Shown here: positions 10,916 through 21,395 of the stretch, piece after piece | How positions within the stretch are numbered: position 1 is the first letter of the stretch | Layout: every line of letters starts with the position of its first letter | Assembly: GCA_009823505.1 (NCBI GenBank) | Contig: VZQC01007982.1 | Location: 6,804,931 to 6,868,930 of the forward strand | Direction: 5' to 3' | Source of the DNA: Rhizomys pruinosus | Lineage: Eukaryota > Chordata > Mammalia > Rodentia > Spalacidae | DNA: 64,000 nt | Notes under the pieces: generated by a model | Told to the model about the DNA's origin: nothing | What the model saw: only the letters and a program-made list of their open reading frames with translations | Database searches by the model: none | Translations under genes and position numbers: made by a program

Positions 10916-11121
10916 AAGAAAGACGTCCTAATGTTGACTCAAGTAAGTTAATGAGGAGAAGTAAAAAATAAAAAAAAAAAAAAAGGGTATGAGAAGAGAG
11001 ACAGACAGCACAGAGGCCAGGCAGGGCAATGCTGGACTTGAGAGTGATAACAGCACACTCATGGCTGAGGTTAACTGAAAAAGGCTTAATGGGGAAGGAG
11101 ACTTGAAAAGTACATGTTCTG

Positions 11122-11495
11122 AGACTGGAGTCCAAAATGACAACTCCAAAGAAATTAGACTGTTTTCTTCTCACCTACTTGTGCCCCTTTCCCAAAGCCC
11201 AGGGAACAAACTGCGGAAGAGGAGGCGTGGTAGATTGTAAGGGTTGCGGAGAGATAGGGGTGAATCATGAGACTACAGGAATATAGTCTGGACTCCTGAT
11301 TGATCAACATGCCTGTGCATACAAGCTTCTCCAACTGGACCTTGGGTTGTTCAAAATTTGGACATAGATACTTGCAAAATGCACCAATTACCTAATTGTA
11401 TGACATACTGAGTAACATCAATGTTATCTGCAAACAACTGTGTCATTATATTGTAGAATCCCTTAAAAATAAAAAAAACAAATTAAAAAAAAAAA
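11122..11495 (+). mobile_element. 5'-truncated L1 3' UTR with poly(A) and perfect target duplication
   Basis: GGAACAAACTGCGGAAGAGG followed by GATTGTAAGG resembles a motif of rodent L1 3' UTRs, and the complement of a related block is at 40.87-40.92 kb. The element ends in an A-rich tail at 11465-11495. It is bracketed by perfect 17-bp direct repeats GAAAAGTACATGTTCTG at 11105-11121 and 11496-11512, the expected product of L1-driven insertion. Confidence 0.78.
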
Positions 11496-11512
11496 GAAAA
11501 GTACATGTTCTG

Positions 11513-12554
11513 GCTTGCCAGGGGCTACAGAAAATAGGCACCTCGGGCACGAGGAGGACAGTACAGAACCCCGGGGTGGTTACCATGGCAATATAGGATG
11601 CTAAGATTCTGGAGGTGTAGGGTCTGTCGGAGATAAGGGCGTGACGGCATCTGGGATTGAGTCATTAGGAAATTGTCAGGGGCCTGAGAATGATGACTCT
11701 GTGAGTGGCGTTGGTAGATGGTGGACACTGTAGAAGGTGAGGAAGAAAAGCCTTGGTTTTCCTTGAATTTTGGGATGAAGTACATGGCCCAGCTTAAGTC
11801 AGAAGCAGGCAGAGTAAGATAGCCTCTGTATTTGAGGAGATGGGGCTGAGGTGTGTCCTGGGAACTGGTGCGTTCAGCTAAGCTGAGGGAGGGAAAAGGT
11901 GAAACCCACTTGAGACCAAGGCAGTTTAGCAGGAGGGATCAGCCGTGTAGCTAAGTTTCTCTGTGTACTCTTCATCCTCCTGCCTCTGTATTCCAAATGC
12001 TCGACTTACAGGCCAGTGCCATCATGCCTGGTGAATTTTTTTTAACTTGCAGTAGAGAGATTTTTACTTCATACATTGGTGTCAAATAGTAGCTTAAAAT
12101 AAAGGAGAAAAGCTGAGTAAAATAAGGCCTAATTATCTTAAATATTTTATTTTACATTAAACATAACGTATTATTTGTTCCCAAACACTTTAGCATTGAG
12201 ACCATTTTTTTTTTCTTTGACTAGGACTATGCTGACTGGTCTTTTGACATACTAATTATATTCACAATGGATCAATAATGGGGACAAACCCTTCCCTACT
12301 CTTACCACTGTCAGATCCAGTCCAACTTTTATTGTTTGAGTCTAAGCAGCTCTTTTTCTTAGACAACTGATTGCATTGGAAGCGACACCCAGGGATTTCT
12401 GTGGTTGGGTTTGAAACTCTCTGCTGAGTTCTTTGTGTGAGAAGTTCACCGTCTCAAGTTGCGTGTGCATGAAAGGGCATATATGGGTGCTCCAGATGAT
12501 GGTCCCAGATGAGTTCAACCTCTAGTCATCCCATCAAGGAATAAGACATGTTAA
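11513..12554. other. Unique sequence, nothing recognised
   Basis: About 1 kb without identified repeats. The part after 12050 is AT-rich. A short block near 11985-12035 (CAGGCCAGTGCCATCATGCC) may be a B1 remnant. Confidence 0.5.
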
Positions 12555-12766
12555 TGGGGGGGGGGCTGGAGAGATGGCTCATCGATTGAGAGCGCCAACT
12601 GCTCTTGCAGAGGATCCAGGTTCCGTTCCCAGTGCCCGCATGGTGGCTAAGAACCATCTAGCTCCAGTTCCGGGGGAATCCGACGCCCTCTTCTGACCTC
12701 TGCAGCATTGCATGATGCAGGTGCAGCAACCTACATGCAGATAGTGCACTCATGCACATAAAAAAA
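12555..12766 (+). mobile_element. B2 SINE, short subfamily
   Basis: GGGGCTGGAGAGATGGCTCA head, a mutated B box (GGTTCCGTTCCCAG) and the CCCTCTTCTGACCTCTGCAG 3' half, without the 17-bp duplication. The flanks share AAGACATGT before (12543-12551) and after the A-tail. Confidence 0.94.
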
Positions 12767-13067
12767 GAAGACATGTGAAGGAAACCGGGATGGCCCTCTA
12801 GACCACTTTGCCCAACATTGAATGACTCTGGTTTGTGTCTGTGGAATAGAAAATTTGCATAGCTGAGTCTAGTCTGGATTCCTAACCCACAAAATTGTGA
12901 AATTATTATAGACTGATGGGGATTTGAAGCCACCAAGGTTTAATTAGGATGGTTTGTGGTATGGGAGATACCACTGGAAGTTTAATGGAAAGAAAGCCAG
13001 ACACATGCTCACTGAGCTGGGAGAGACCTAGAGGCCAGTGGTTCAGCTTATCTTAGTTCTGAATATT

Positions 13068-13128
13068 GGGGCTGGTGATGTGGTTGAGTGGTAGAGGCCC
13101 TGGGATCCAACCTTAGTGCTAAAAAGAA
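13068..13128 (+). mobile_element. ID-like SINE, internally deleted
   Basis: GGGGCTGGTGATGTGGTTGA, then GTGGTAGAGG, CCTGGGATCCAACC and an A-rich end match a tRNA-Ala-like ID element lacking the segment between the A and B boxes. Confidence 0.6.
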
Positions 13129-14394
13129 GTCTGAATATTGTCAGAGGCCTCCAGAAGTTGGCCACATAATGCAGGAATCCCACAGAAGCTGCGCACAATC
13201 CCTTACTTTAGCTTTTCCTTCCCTGGCCTTGACCATATGGGTCAGCTATGTTCGTGGTTCCTGGTTAACCTTGCTGGGGAAGTGCCTGCAAGCGGAATTT
13301 GATGTGCAGACGGCCAGGGGGCCCATCTCATCCACGCGAAGTGCTCTGAGACTCTGGAGTTGGTGTCTGACTTCCTCCCTCATGGCCAGGGAGAGCTCTC
13401 TGGTTATGCTGCATTTTCTTTTTGGTTTCTCTCTCCTTCCCGTTCCTTCTAGCAGGCCTTCAGTGGAGAAAAAACTTGTAGCCTAGTATGGGCAACTGCC
13501 CTGCTTAGGAAACGCTCTAAGCTTCCTTCCTGCATGCTAAGGCGTCCATGCATGGATCCTGTGAGCAAGTGACACTCCATAGGCACGTGACCAGAATGGC
13601 CACTTTACAAAGGCCACACAGAACGCTTGGCTTCACATTCTGCATCTTGAATTCCCTAACAATTTTTGAAGGTTATGTAACTGGTCTCGCCCACGGCTCC
13701 TATTGTATAAGGCAAGACCAGGGGCCATGATTGGTTCACTGCCTCTGTCTACTATTTCATAGACAGCTGGTAGACGAAGGGCAGCACATCCAAACCACAG
13801 GGAAAACTGAATGCAGTATTCCTGCTTCCTCTGTTGGACAGCCCTTAGGATGGAGCCTCCCGTTCCCCACAATTAACAGAATGGTCCAGCTCTGGGAAGC
13901 AGGGATGCCTGTCTGGGTACAGAGTTAGAAATGGATGGTCCAGCTCAGGTCTAACCACAAATCCAAAATGTTTGGACTCTTGGCCCCTTCTTCACTTGGA
14001 ACTGAGCTGATGAAGCTCCTTCCCAATCGATTGGCTTTCCTACAGGGAGAGACGACGGGGACAGACTGTCAGGTACTACGGCTTCTAAGTTAGGGAAGCC
14101 AGGAAGAACATCCATAGATGCTCAGGACTCTGGGTCAGAGGGGCTGGAAGTCCATGCTCCCTTGGGAGCAGAGATGAGCCCCAGGCTGCATAAGCTGTTT
14201 CACACTTAGAAATCATTTAGAAAACTTTTCTGGCTGTTGTGGGTCTGCCCACTCAGATAGATACCTTCCACCATCCAAACACAGCTGTCCTTTTGTCTAC
14301 CAGCTGTGTCTCAAAAACATCAACAAGGCCTGGTGGAAGGCCTGGGTAGTATTTCTTTGCCTTTTATTTTTTATTGCTTTGTTCTCCTAGAACT
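13129..14394. other. Unique sequence, no gene recognised
   Basis: A 132-codon plus frame (13088-13486) and shorter frames on both strands lack domains. No splice pattern could be justified. Confidence 0.5.
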
Positions 14395-14577
14395 GTTATT
14401 CTTCAACCACAGTCTCTGAACTAGCAGCATCAGCACCACCTGGTGAATGATCAGAAATGCTAATTCTTGGGCTCCACCCCAACTCTACTGAATCTGATAC
14501 CACAGGGCTGGTACTCTGCAGTGTCCCAAGGCTTCCAGGTGGCCCTAATAACCAGTAAGGTTTGAGAATTATTCTCT
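14395..14577 (+). mobile_element. MER5A-like hAT relic (ancient MITE)
   Basis: AGCATCAGCACCACCTGGTG, GAAATGCTAATTCTTGGGCT, CCACCCCAACTCTACTGAAT and a closing GGTTTGAGAATTATTC follow the order of the mammal-wide MER5A element (a non-autonomous Charlie-type hAT). Confidence 0.75.
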
Positions 14578-14698
14578 CAGAGATGTGTGGCAGAAATGAG
14601 GCTTCCTACAACCCAGAGTTGTTGACACCTGTGTGATGGATGGGTAACAGTTTTGCAAAGCACAGAAAGAACAAAGGATTTAAGGGATCACATCCCTC

Positions 14699-14700
14699 AT

Positions 14701-14738
<38 letters not shown>

Positions 14739-14801
14739 ACACACACACAGACACACCCACACAGACACACACACACAGACACACACACATAGACACACAC
14801 A
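14699..14801. repeat. Microsatellite (CA)n with CAGA interruptions
   Basis: Roughly 100 bp of CA repeats with periodic CAGACA interruptions. It accounts for the Cys-Val and Thr-His repeat frames on the two strands. Confidence 0.97.
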
Positions 14802-15277
14802 GGGTGGGGAAGAACGCCTTGCTCTTCATTCCTCTCCTAGTCAACATCTGTTCGCCATGCTTTGAGTTGTTTGAACAAGAGAATCGGTGTCAGAATCAAC
14901 CCGCTTGTAGGGTGTCTGGAAGGCCAGGTGCGGCCCAACACTTTGAATGCAAGCTGAGAACAAACACAGCCTAGTGAGGCCAAATCAGCCTTCTGTTGCT
15001 AGAGACAGGGCTGGAATTTATGTTTTGCCGGCCTTGGCCCCCTGATGTGCTGCCTTACCTTGGGGCCTTAATTAGAAGCAGCAGTGGCCCTCGGCCCTGC
15101 TGAGTTTCTATTTGATGTGACTGCACAAAGACTGCGATGGAAACTAGACCTTTTGTTATTTCACGCATTCGGAATAGCTGTTTCATAAAAGTCCCTTTCA
15201 AGGTTTCTCATTTGCTCAATCTTGCACTAGCACTCATTTAAAAACATTTAGACACCCCTTGCTCCCCCAATCCAGGC
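14802..15277. other. Unique sequence with a candidate conserved non-coding patch
   Basis: No repeat is recognised. The part at 15040-15250 has homeodomain-like TTAATTA cores and low repeat content, which would fit a conserved element. That is only an impression and would need alignment. Confidence 0.3.
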
Positions 15278-15481
15278 TGGAGATGTGGCTCAGTTGGTAG
15301 AGTGCTTACTGAGCATTCATGAGGCCCTGGGTTCAATTCCCAGCACACAGAGAACTCCATATGGTAGTGCATGCATGTAATCTAGAACTCAGAGGTGAAG
15401 GCAGGAAGATCGGAGGTTCATGGTCACTCTCAGCTACGTATGGAGTTTGAAGGTAGCCTGAGTGACATGACACCTTGTCTT
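15278..15481 (+). mobile_element. B4-type SINE (ID/tRNA-like head plus B1-like tail)
   Basis: GGAGATGTGGCTCAGTTGGT with GGGTTCAATTCCCAGCACAC (tRNA-like A and B boxes) runs into a degenerate B1 part (GGAGGTTCATGGTCACTCTC, CCTTGTCTTAAG). Confidence 0.8.
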
Positions 15482-15497
15482 AAGAAATGAAAATTTT

Positions 15498-15646
15498 GCC
15501 AGGCGTGGTTGGTGCTAGCCTTTAATCTCAGCACTCGGGAGGCAAAGGCAGGCGGATCTCTGAGTTCAAGGCCGGCCTGGTCTACAGAGTGAGTTCCAGG
15601 TCAGCTGGGACTAAAGGGAGACCCCATCTCAAAACAATACCAAAAA
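15498..15646 (+). mobile_element. B1 SINE with perfect 15-bp target duplication
   Basis: GCCAGGCGTGGTTGGTGCTA to CCCCATCTCAAAAC. It is flanked by AAGAAATGAAAATTT at 15482-15496 and 15647-15661, so it landed at the 3' end of the preceding B4. Confidence 0.95.
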
Positions 15647-15661
15647 AAGAAATGAAAATTT

Positions 15662-16041
15662 CAATATGAAAATGAGATGTATTTTATTTTCATAACTGCA
15701 CCCCTCTGGAAAACCTAATGAATCAAACTAAAATGCTCTAGCTGGAGGGAATATCTTGTGTCTTGCTGTATCCTGGTACAAGTTACCATAGAGGATGTAC
15801 TGCAGGTTGTTAGACATCAGCTCATTTGAATGAATGAAGGATCAGATCTATGTCCCTGGATCTATTGCATGAATCATGTACAGAAGTTGGTGAGGTTAGC
15901 CAGCTGCTGGCTCAGGGCAAGTCAGAACTGTCTACTGTGTGTATTTTCCTGTTTGGTAGAGTTGCTTCACCCTGTGTTAATAGGAAGCATGGAACTGATG
16001 CTTGGTGATATATTAAAGTCTTGCACTTGAAGGTGTGGTGT
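15662..16041. other. Unique sequence, nothing recognised
   Basis: AT-leaning sequence of about 380 bp with no identifiable repeat or exon. Confidence 0.5.
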
Positions 16042-16330
16042 CTGTCCCCCCCCCCCGCCACCATGTGTGTTATGTGTGTGTGGTGCATGCATGAAGAAAC
16101 CAGAGCAGGATATCAAATATCCTCTGCCCTGCTGCCCTGCTGCCCTGCTGCCCTGCTACAGGGTTCCTCACTGCTCTGGAGGTTGGCAGGTAAGCAAGCT
16201 CTTGGGACCCACTTGTCTCTACCCCTCAGATGCTGAGGTTACAGGCATACACGTGTGCTGGGGACTGGAACCCAGGTCCTCAGGCTTGCACAGCAAGCAT
16301 TCTTACCCACTGTGTCCTTCTGTCTCTCAA
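16042..16330 (-). mobile_element. B3-type SINE with an internal 8-bp tandem repeat
   Basis: A TG-rich end, CTCTGGAGGTTGGCAGGTAA, CTCAGATGCTGAGGTTACAG and GGTCCTCAGGCTTGCACAGC, then AAGCATTCTTACCCACTG, are the complement of B3. Four copies of an octamer (CCCTGCTG) at about 16129-16161 have expanded inside it. A C-run sits at 16048-16056. Confidence 0.65.
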
Positions 16331-16789
16331 GTTCTTCTGACTCCATTCTTTGGGCTTTCTTCATTTGTTCCTCAGTTAATTCCCCTTAAGCACAAAATGG
16401 AATTTATTGGAAGAATGTTGGAATCTCACAGAATGCAAAGCCTAAGCTTCAGGAAGGCCTGCACCAGGAAGTGCCTAGTTGTCCCCACCCCCATCTCCTT
16501 ACCTCTTCATGCTTGAAGGGAATATGTGTGTCTTGTCTATATAGGACAACTTTTAGTTCTTCAGCGTGAGCACAAACCAACATGGTTGCCACAAGATGGC
16601 AGGCTTTGCTCCCTCCTTCAAGGCAGGGTGTCCTGAGGATGTCCCCAAACTCAATACCTAATAGTTGAGGTTGGTTCAGTGTGATTTAGGTTGTGGCCAA
16701 GGACAGAATCAGAGTCATGTGGTACCAACATCACTGTCTAGGGTTCATTTCAGTAGATGTGGATTTTTTTTCTGTTAAGAAAAAAATAT
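16331..16789. other. Unique sequence, nothing recognised
   Basis: No repeat or exon signature is seen in this 459-bp stretch. Confidence 0.5.
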
Positions 16790-16945
16790 CTCTGGTCGGT
16801 GAGATGCTCAGTGGGTGAAAGCGTTTCCTGCCAAACCCAACAACATGAGTTCAATTCCCCAGACCTACATGGTGGAAGGAGTCAATAAACTTAGACCTCC
16901 ACAAACATCCACAAATAGACAAATAAATGCAATTAAAACACTTTA
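16790..16945 (+). mobile_element. B3-like SINE, degenerate
   Basis: GGTCGGTGAGATGCTCAGTG, a B-box-like GAGTTCAATTCCCCAGACC, ACCTCCACAAACATCCACAA and an AATAAATGCAATTAAAA tail. Confidence 0.6.
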
Positions 16946-17244
16946 TATAAGAAAAATGATCTCAACCTTGGAAACGAAGCGAAAGGATATCTATGTGTCC
17001 TTGTATCACACTGGAGCATCATTTAACCTCTAAGTCGTTTAACCTCTAAGTCATTTAACCTGTAAGTTTGAGGGAAACGTACCTCTTCTTGACTCACCCC
17101 ATGAGCCTGGTTAAAGGGCCAGTTTCTGTGATTATCTTTTAGCCTGTCAATTTTTGCAGTAGGGAAGCAAATTACTTTTATTTGGTTAGAAAGATCACCA
17201 GATGTTATGAGGTTTTCTTCCCAGGAGTGAATTAAACAGTTTCA

Positions 17245-17300
17245 TACCGGGTGTGGTGGTGCACGTCTTTAATCCTAGCACTCGAGGCAGAGGCAGTTAC
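17245..17300 (+). mobile_element. B1 SINE fragment (5' third)
   Basis: CCGGGTGTGGTGGTGCACGT, then CTTTAATCCTAGCACTCGAG, then truncation. Confidence 0.75.
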
Positions 17301-17527
17301 ATCTTCTGAATTTACAGACAGATGCGAAGGCAATTTCAGAATAACGTAGCGCTGTTGATAGCTATACCATACACAAGATGCTGAGACAGACACAAGAGAC
17401 CTCCAGCAGCGAGGGGGCCTTCAAGGAAGCTTCTGGAGAGACTGGCAGGAACAAATTTGGATGGCCTTGGCGCTTTGGAACCAGGATTTTAACATGTATT
17501 TGATAAATAGTTAAGAAGCAGTGAGGG

Positions 17528-17710
17528 CCAGGCATGGTGGTGCATAGCTTTAATCCCAGCATTTGGGAGGCAGAGACAGGTGAATCTCTGTGAGTTCAAG
17601 GCCAGCCTGGTCTACATAGGGAGTTCCAGGCCAGCAAGGACTAAAGGGAGATCCTGTCTCAAAAAGGCAAAACAAAACAAAAACCCCCAACAGCAACAAA
17701 AACAAAAAAC
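17528..17710 (+). mobile_element. B1 SINE
   Basis: GGCCAGGCATGGTGGTGCAT to ATCCTGTCTCAAAAAGGC, with a long AAC-rich tail. Confidence 0.95.
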
Positions 17711-17886
17711 AGTTTTATATCTGACTTAGAACCTGTATTCGTTCCTTAATTATGATATAACTACTACTACTACTACACAACCTGCACTTTTCCTGTGGAC
17801 AAGTCACATCTCCTACTGATTTCCTCATAAATGAGTCAGACCAATCCTGACATATATTTACTTTGTCTTCTTATGAGACTCATGTT

Positions 17887-18040
17887 TTTTGGGGGGAGGC
17901 TTTTTGAGACAGGGTTTCCCTGTGGCCCCAGTTTACCTGGAACTCACTATGTATACTAGGCAGGCCTTGAGCTCATAGAGATCCTCCTGCCTCTGCCTTC
18001 CTAGTGCTGGGATTAAAGGCATGTGCCACCATGTCCAGCA
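17887..18040 (-). mobile_element. B1 SINE, first of three stacked insertions
   Basis: Complement of B1 (GAGACAGGGTTTCCCTGTGG to GGCATGTGCCACCATG). Bounded by AGACTCATG at 17876 and 18041. Confidence 0.93.
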
Positions 18041-18055
18041 AGACTCATGATTTTT

Positions 18056-18284
18056 AAAATATTTTTATTTATTTATTACTTTTTATGTGTATGAGTGTAC
18101 TGTCTGCATGTAGGTTGGTGTGCCCGTGTCATGCAATGCCATGAAGGTCAGAAAAAGGTGTCAGATTCCTCTGGAACTGGAATTAAAGATGGTTCTTAGC
18201 TGCCATGTGGGTGCTGGGAATCGAACCCGGGTCCTTTGCAAGAGCCGTCGGTGCTCTTAACTGCTGAGCCATTTCTCCAGCCTA
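18056..18284 (-). mobile_element. B2 SINE, short subfamily, second of three stacked insertions
   Basis: Complement of B2 from ATTTTTATTTATTTATT to TGAGCCATTTCTCCAGCC. Bounded by AGACTCATG at 18041 and 18285. Confidence 0.94.
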
Positions 18285-18292
18285 AGACTCAT

Positions 18293-18296
<4 letters not shown>

Positions 18297-18331
<35 letters not shown>

Positions 18332-18497
18332 GTCTCTTCGGACAGGGTCTCCCTCCTGTAGCCAGCTGTACCTGGAACTCGACACTGTAGACTAGGGCTG
18401 GCTTGAACTCACAAAGATCCGCGCTTGCCTCTGCCTCCTATAGTGCTAGGATTGATAAGGGCGTGCGCCACCAGCGCCTGGCTCTTTTTTTTTTTTT
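18297..18497 (-). mobile_element. B1 SINE with long poly(T), third of three stacked insertions
   Basis: A T-run at about 18294-18329 (the complement of the A-tail) precedes a diverged B1 complement with small insertions (TGTAGACTAGGGCTGGCTTG, ending ACCAGCGCCTGGCTC). A further TCATGTTTTTT at 18498 looks like the last copy of the shared target sequence. Confidence 0.85.
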
Positions 18498-18508
18498 TCA
18501 TGTTTTTT

Positions 18509-19134
18509 AAAATTATCAAATCACTCTATTGTAATGAACACACAAATAAGGCATCATGCAGCCAGATTAAAGTAGCCATTCTAATAAATGTTTGCCCAGT
18601 CCCAAATGCTACTGCTTGGTGAACTTCTACATAAAATGTCCATTCTGAAGCTACGAGGCTTCACTTAGGAATTTATACTTGTTCTATCAATTACATTTTT
18701 ATGGATTTATCTACTACCAAAAAAAATACCCATCCCCGTAGGGAACTAGAAAAACAGCTTTATTGCTCTTTCCTGACACATGTGTCCTATTGCCTGCATT
18801 CTTTCCTTCCTCATGACTTAATACTACATTTTTCGGTTTCCCTTCTAAGTGTTATATTATGTTAAATAATGTTTCTGACATTAAAAAATGGTAGTTCTCA
18901 GAAAAAGAGGATTGTGTTGATTCCTCAAAGGTGCTCTTTATTCCTTTTGTGAATTTCTTGTTTTTCATGACTTCCATATTTTATCAACTGAACTGCTACG
19001 ATTTAACCCCCCCCACCTTTGGCAAAGGTTTGTTATTAGTACATTTTCTGTCTTTATGGCCTGAAACATATTCATTTCATCTTTGTTCCTGGAACAAACT
19101 TATAATGGATGAACACTCTAAGTTGAATCACATG
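18509..19134. other. AT-rich unique sequence, nothing recognised
   Basis: Low-GC DNA with no SINE and no supported coding frame. Confidence 0.5.
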
Positions 19135-19154
19135 CACACACACACACACACACA
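19135..19154. repeat. Microsatellite (CA)10
   Basis: Ten CA dinucleotides upstream of an AT-rich ATATATAT patch. Confidence 0.9.
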
Positions 19155-19209
19155 GAACTGATGCATAGACATGCATATATACATATATATAATTAAAAAT
19201 AAATATTTT

Positions 19210-19366
19210 GGATGGGCATGGTGGTACACACCTTTAATCCTGGCACTTGGCACGCAGAGGCAGGCAGATCTCTGTGAGTTCAAGGCCAGCTTGGTCTATA
19301 TATCGAGCTCCAGACCAGCTGGGGATACAGAAAGACCTTGTTCAAAAAAAAAAAAAAAAAAGAACC
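19210..19366 (+). mobile_element. B1 SINE
   Basis: GATGGGCATGGTGGTACACA to GAAAGACCTTGTTC with an A-tail of about 18. It faces a minus-strand B1 47 bp away, making an inverted B1 pair. Confidence 0.93.
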
Positions 19367-19376
19367 AAAATATTTT

Positions 19377-19378
19377 TT

Positions 19379-19410
<32 letters not shown>

Positions 19411-19411
19411 T
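19377..19411. repeat. Simple repeat (TTTA)n
   Basis: About eight TTTA units; probably the expanded complement of the tail of the adjacent minus-strand B1. Confidence 0.95.
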
Positions 19412-19560
19412 TTTGGTCTTTTCAAGACAGGGTTTCTCTGTAGCCCCAGCTGTCCTGGAACTCACTCTGTAGACCGGGTTGGCCTTGAACTCACAAAGAT
19501 TCACCTGCCTCTGCCTCCCAAGTGCTAGGATTAAAGGTGTGCGCCACAACGCCAGGCTCA
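19412..19560 (-). mobile_element. B1 SINE
   Basis: Complement of B1: AAGACAGGGTTTCTCTGTAG to GTGCGCCACAACGCCAGGCT. Confidence 0.95.
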
Positions 19561-19599
19561 AAAAATATTTTTAAAAAAAGTCAAGAAAAGTATATCAAA

Positions 19600-19984
19600 T
19601 GCCAGACTTAGCTTCCCACCTGAGAAGAGGGCACCTCAGTGGGTGAATTTCCTCCGTTCCCAGTGTCTGCGGCCATCCATGCCTGTGGAGCAGTTCCTGA
19701 TTGCTGACTGTTGGAGGAGGGCCCAGGCCTACTGTGGGCCATACTATTCCTAGGTAGGTTAGCCTGGGCTGTATAAGGGAGATTGTGAGCTGGAGAGCAA
19801 GCCAGCAAGCAGTGATCCTCAATGGTCTCTGCTTCAGTTCCTGCCTCCAGGTCCCTACCTTGAATTCCTACCTTGGCTTCCCTTGTTGATAGACTGTAAC
19901 CTGTAAGCCAAATAAACCATTTACTCTCCAAGTTGGTTTTGGTCAGTGTTTTGTAACAGTAACAGAAAGCAAACAAGAATATCA
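19600..19984 (+). mobile_element. LTR-like rodent repeat with AATAAA, class uncertain
   Basis: TGAGCTGGAGAGCAAGCCAG, TCTGCTTCAGTTCCTGCCTC, GTAAGCCAAATAAACCATTT (AATAAA at 19911) and GTTGGTTTTGGTCAGTGTTT are phrases of a very common muroid repeat with a terminal poly(A) signal. I recognise the text but not the class with certainty. Confidence 0.55.
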
Positions 19985-20345
19985 AGACAGCGTCTCAAAA
20001 GTAGAATGAAAACAAGATTTGAGAAGAAATTAATAAAATAATAAGTACCACTTAAATATAGAATAAAAATTTTCAATATTGATGATTGAGTTTTTCTATG
20101 ACTAGTAAAACTAACAAATTTCTAATAATATTAATAAAGATAGAGGGTAAAGATGGTTGATATTAGAAATAAAAACCAAACTTGTAGCATGTGTACCAAG
20201 AATATAAAAATACAGTGAACAGATTTAGGCCCCAAACCAGTGAAAGCAGTATGAGTGGGGGATAATGGGAACTGGTTTAAGATGAAAAGAAAAACTGAAT
20301 GGCTTCAAAACCCTTAAATATATTGGATTAGAAGTAAATCTTCCC

Positions 20346-20583
20346 GGGCTGGAGAGATGGCCTAGCAGTTAAGAGCTCTGACTGCTCTTGCAGAGGCCCG
20401 GGTTCCATCCCCAGCACCCACATGGTGGCTGAGAACCATCTTTGATCCCAGTTCCCAGGGAATCCAACGCCCTCTTCTGACCTCTGCGGCATTGCATGAC
20501 ACGGATGCACAAACTTGCACGCAGACAGTACATTCATACACATACAGAAATAAATAAAATAAAATAAAATTTTTTTTAAAAAA
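20346..20583 (+). mobile_element. B2 SINE, short subfamily, first of a direct pair
   Basis: GGGCTGGAGAGATGGCCTAG to the A-rich tail. Preceded by AGAAGTAAATCTTCCC at 20330-20345, which reappears after the tail at 20584-20599. Confidence 0.96.
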
Positions 20584-20599
20584 AGAAGTAAATCTTCCC

Positions 20600-20819
20600 G
20601 GGCTGGAGAGATGGCCTAGTGGTTAAGAGCTCCGACTGCTCTTGCAGAGGACCCGGGTTCGATCCCCAGCACCCACATGGCGGCTGAGAACCGTCTTTGA
20701 TCCCAGTTCCAGGGGAATCTGACACCCTCTTCTGACCTCCATGGCACTGCACGACACGGGTGCACAGACCTGCATGCAGACAGTACATTCATACACATAC
20801 AAGAAATAAAATTAAAAAA
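20600..20819 (+). mobile_element. B2 SINE, short subfamily, second of a direct pair
   Basis: Same orientation and subfamily as its neighbour, with an intact B box (GGGTTCGATCCCC). Followed by a third AGAAGTAAATCTTCCC at 20820-20835. Confidence 0.96.
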
Positions 20820-21029
20820 AGAAGTAAATCTTCCCAGTAATAATCTTAGTTTTTAAGTAGATTCCAACAGACTTCAAGAAACATTTACTACTAAATATTT
20901 CACAAACTCCAAGAAGAGAAGGAATAGCTCCCAATTTATGAAGTTGCAAAAACCTCTTCCTACCCAACGTGAAAAGTCTGGGCCAGCCATATTCTTGAAG
21001 CTGGATGCAAACATTCTAAACAGAACTTT

Positions 21030-21145
21030 ACCCAACTACCTGGGTATGGTGGCTGAGGCAGAAGGAATATGAGTTCAAGGCCAGCCTGGGTTAAAAGCAA
21101 ACTGGAAGCTAGCCTGGGCTACATGGTAAGATTCTGTCCTATAGT
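21030..21145 (+). mobile_element. B1-derived fragment
   Basis: TGGGTATGGTGGCTGAGGCA, then GAGTTCAAGGCCAGCCTGGG and a second GCTAGCCTGGGCTACATGGT. An old, rearranged B1-like element. Confidence 0.6.
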
Positions 21146-21161
21146 TGGGAAACTTTTTGTG

Positions 21162-21395
21162 AAGTTGGAGAGATGGCTCAGCAGTTAAGAGCACTGACTG
21201 CTCTCCCAGAAGACCCAAAGTTCGCCTCCCAGCACCCACATGGAGGCTAACAACCATCCATAACTCCAGTTCGAGGAGATCTGACATCATCTTCTGGCTA
21301 TCACAGGCACTGCATGACAGGGACACATACATCCATGAAGGCAGAAACCGCTGATACACATAAAATAAAAATGAATAAATAAGAAAATTTAAAAT
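21162..21395 (+). mobile_element. B2 SINE, older type
   Basis: AAGTTGGAGAGATGGCTCAG, a degraded B box, CATCTTCTGGCTATCACAGG and an AATAAATAAG tail. Its 3' half differs from the dominant subfamily in this window. Confidence 0.85.
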
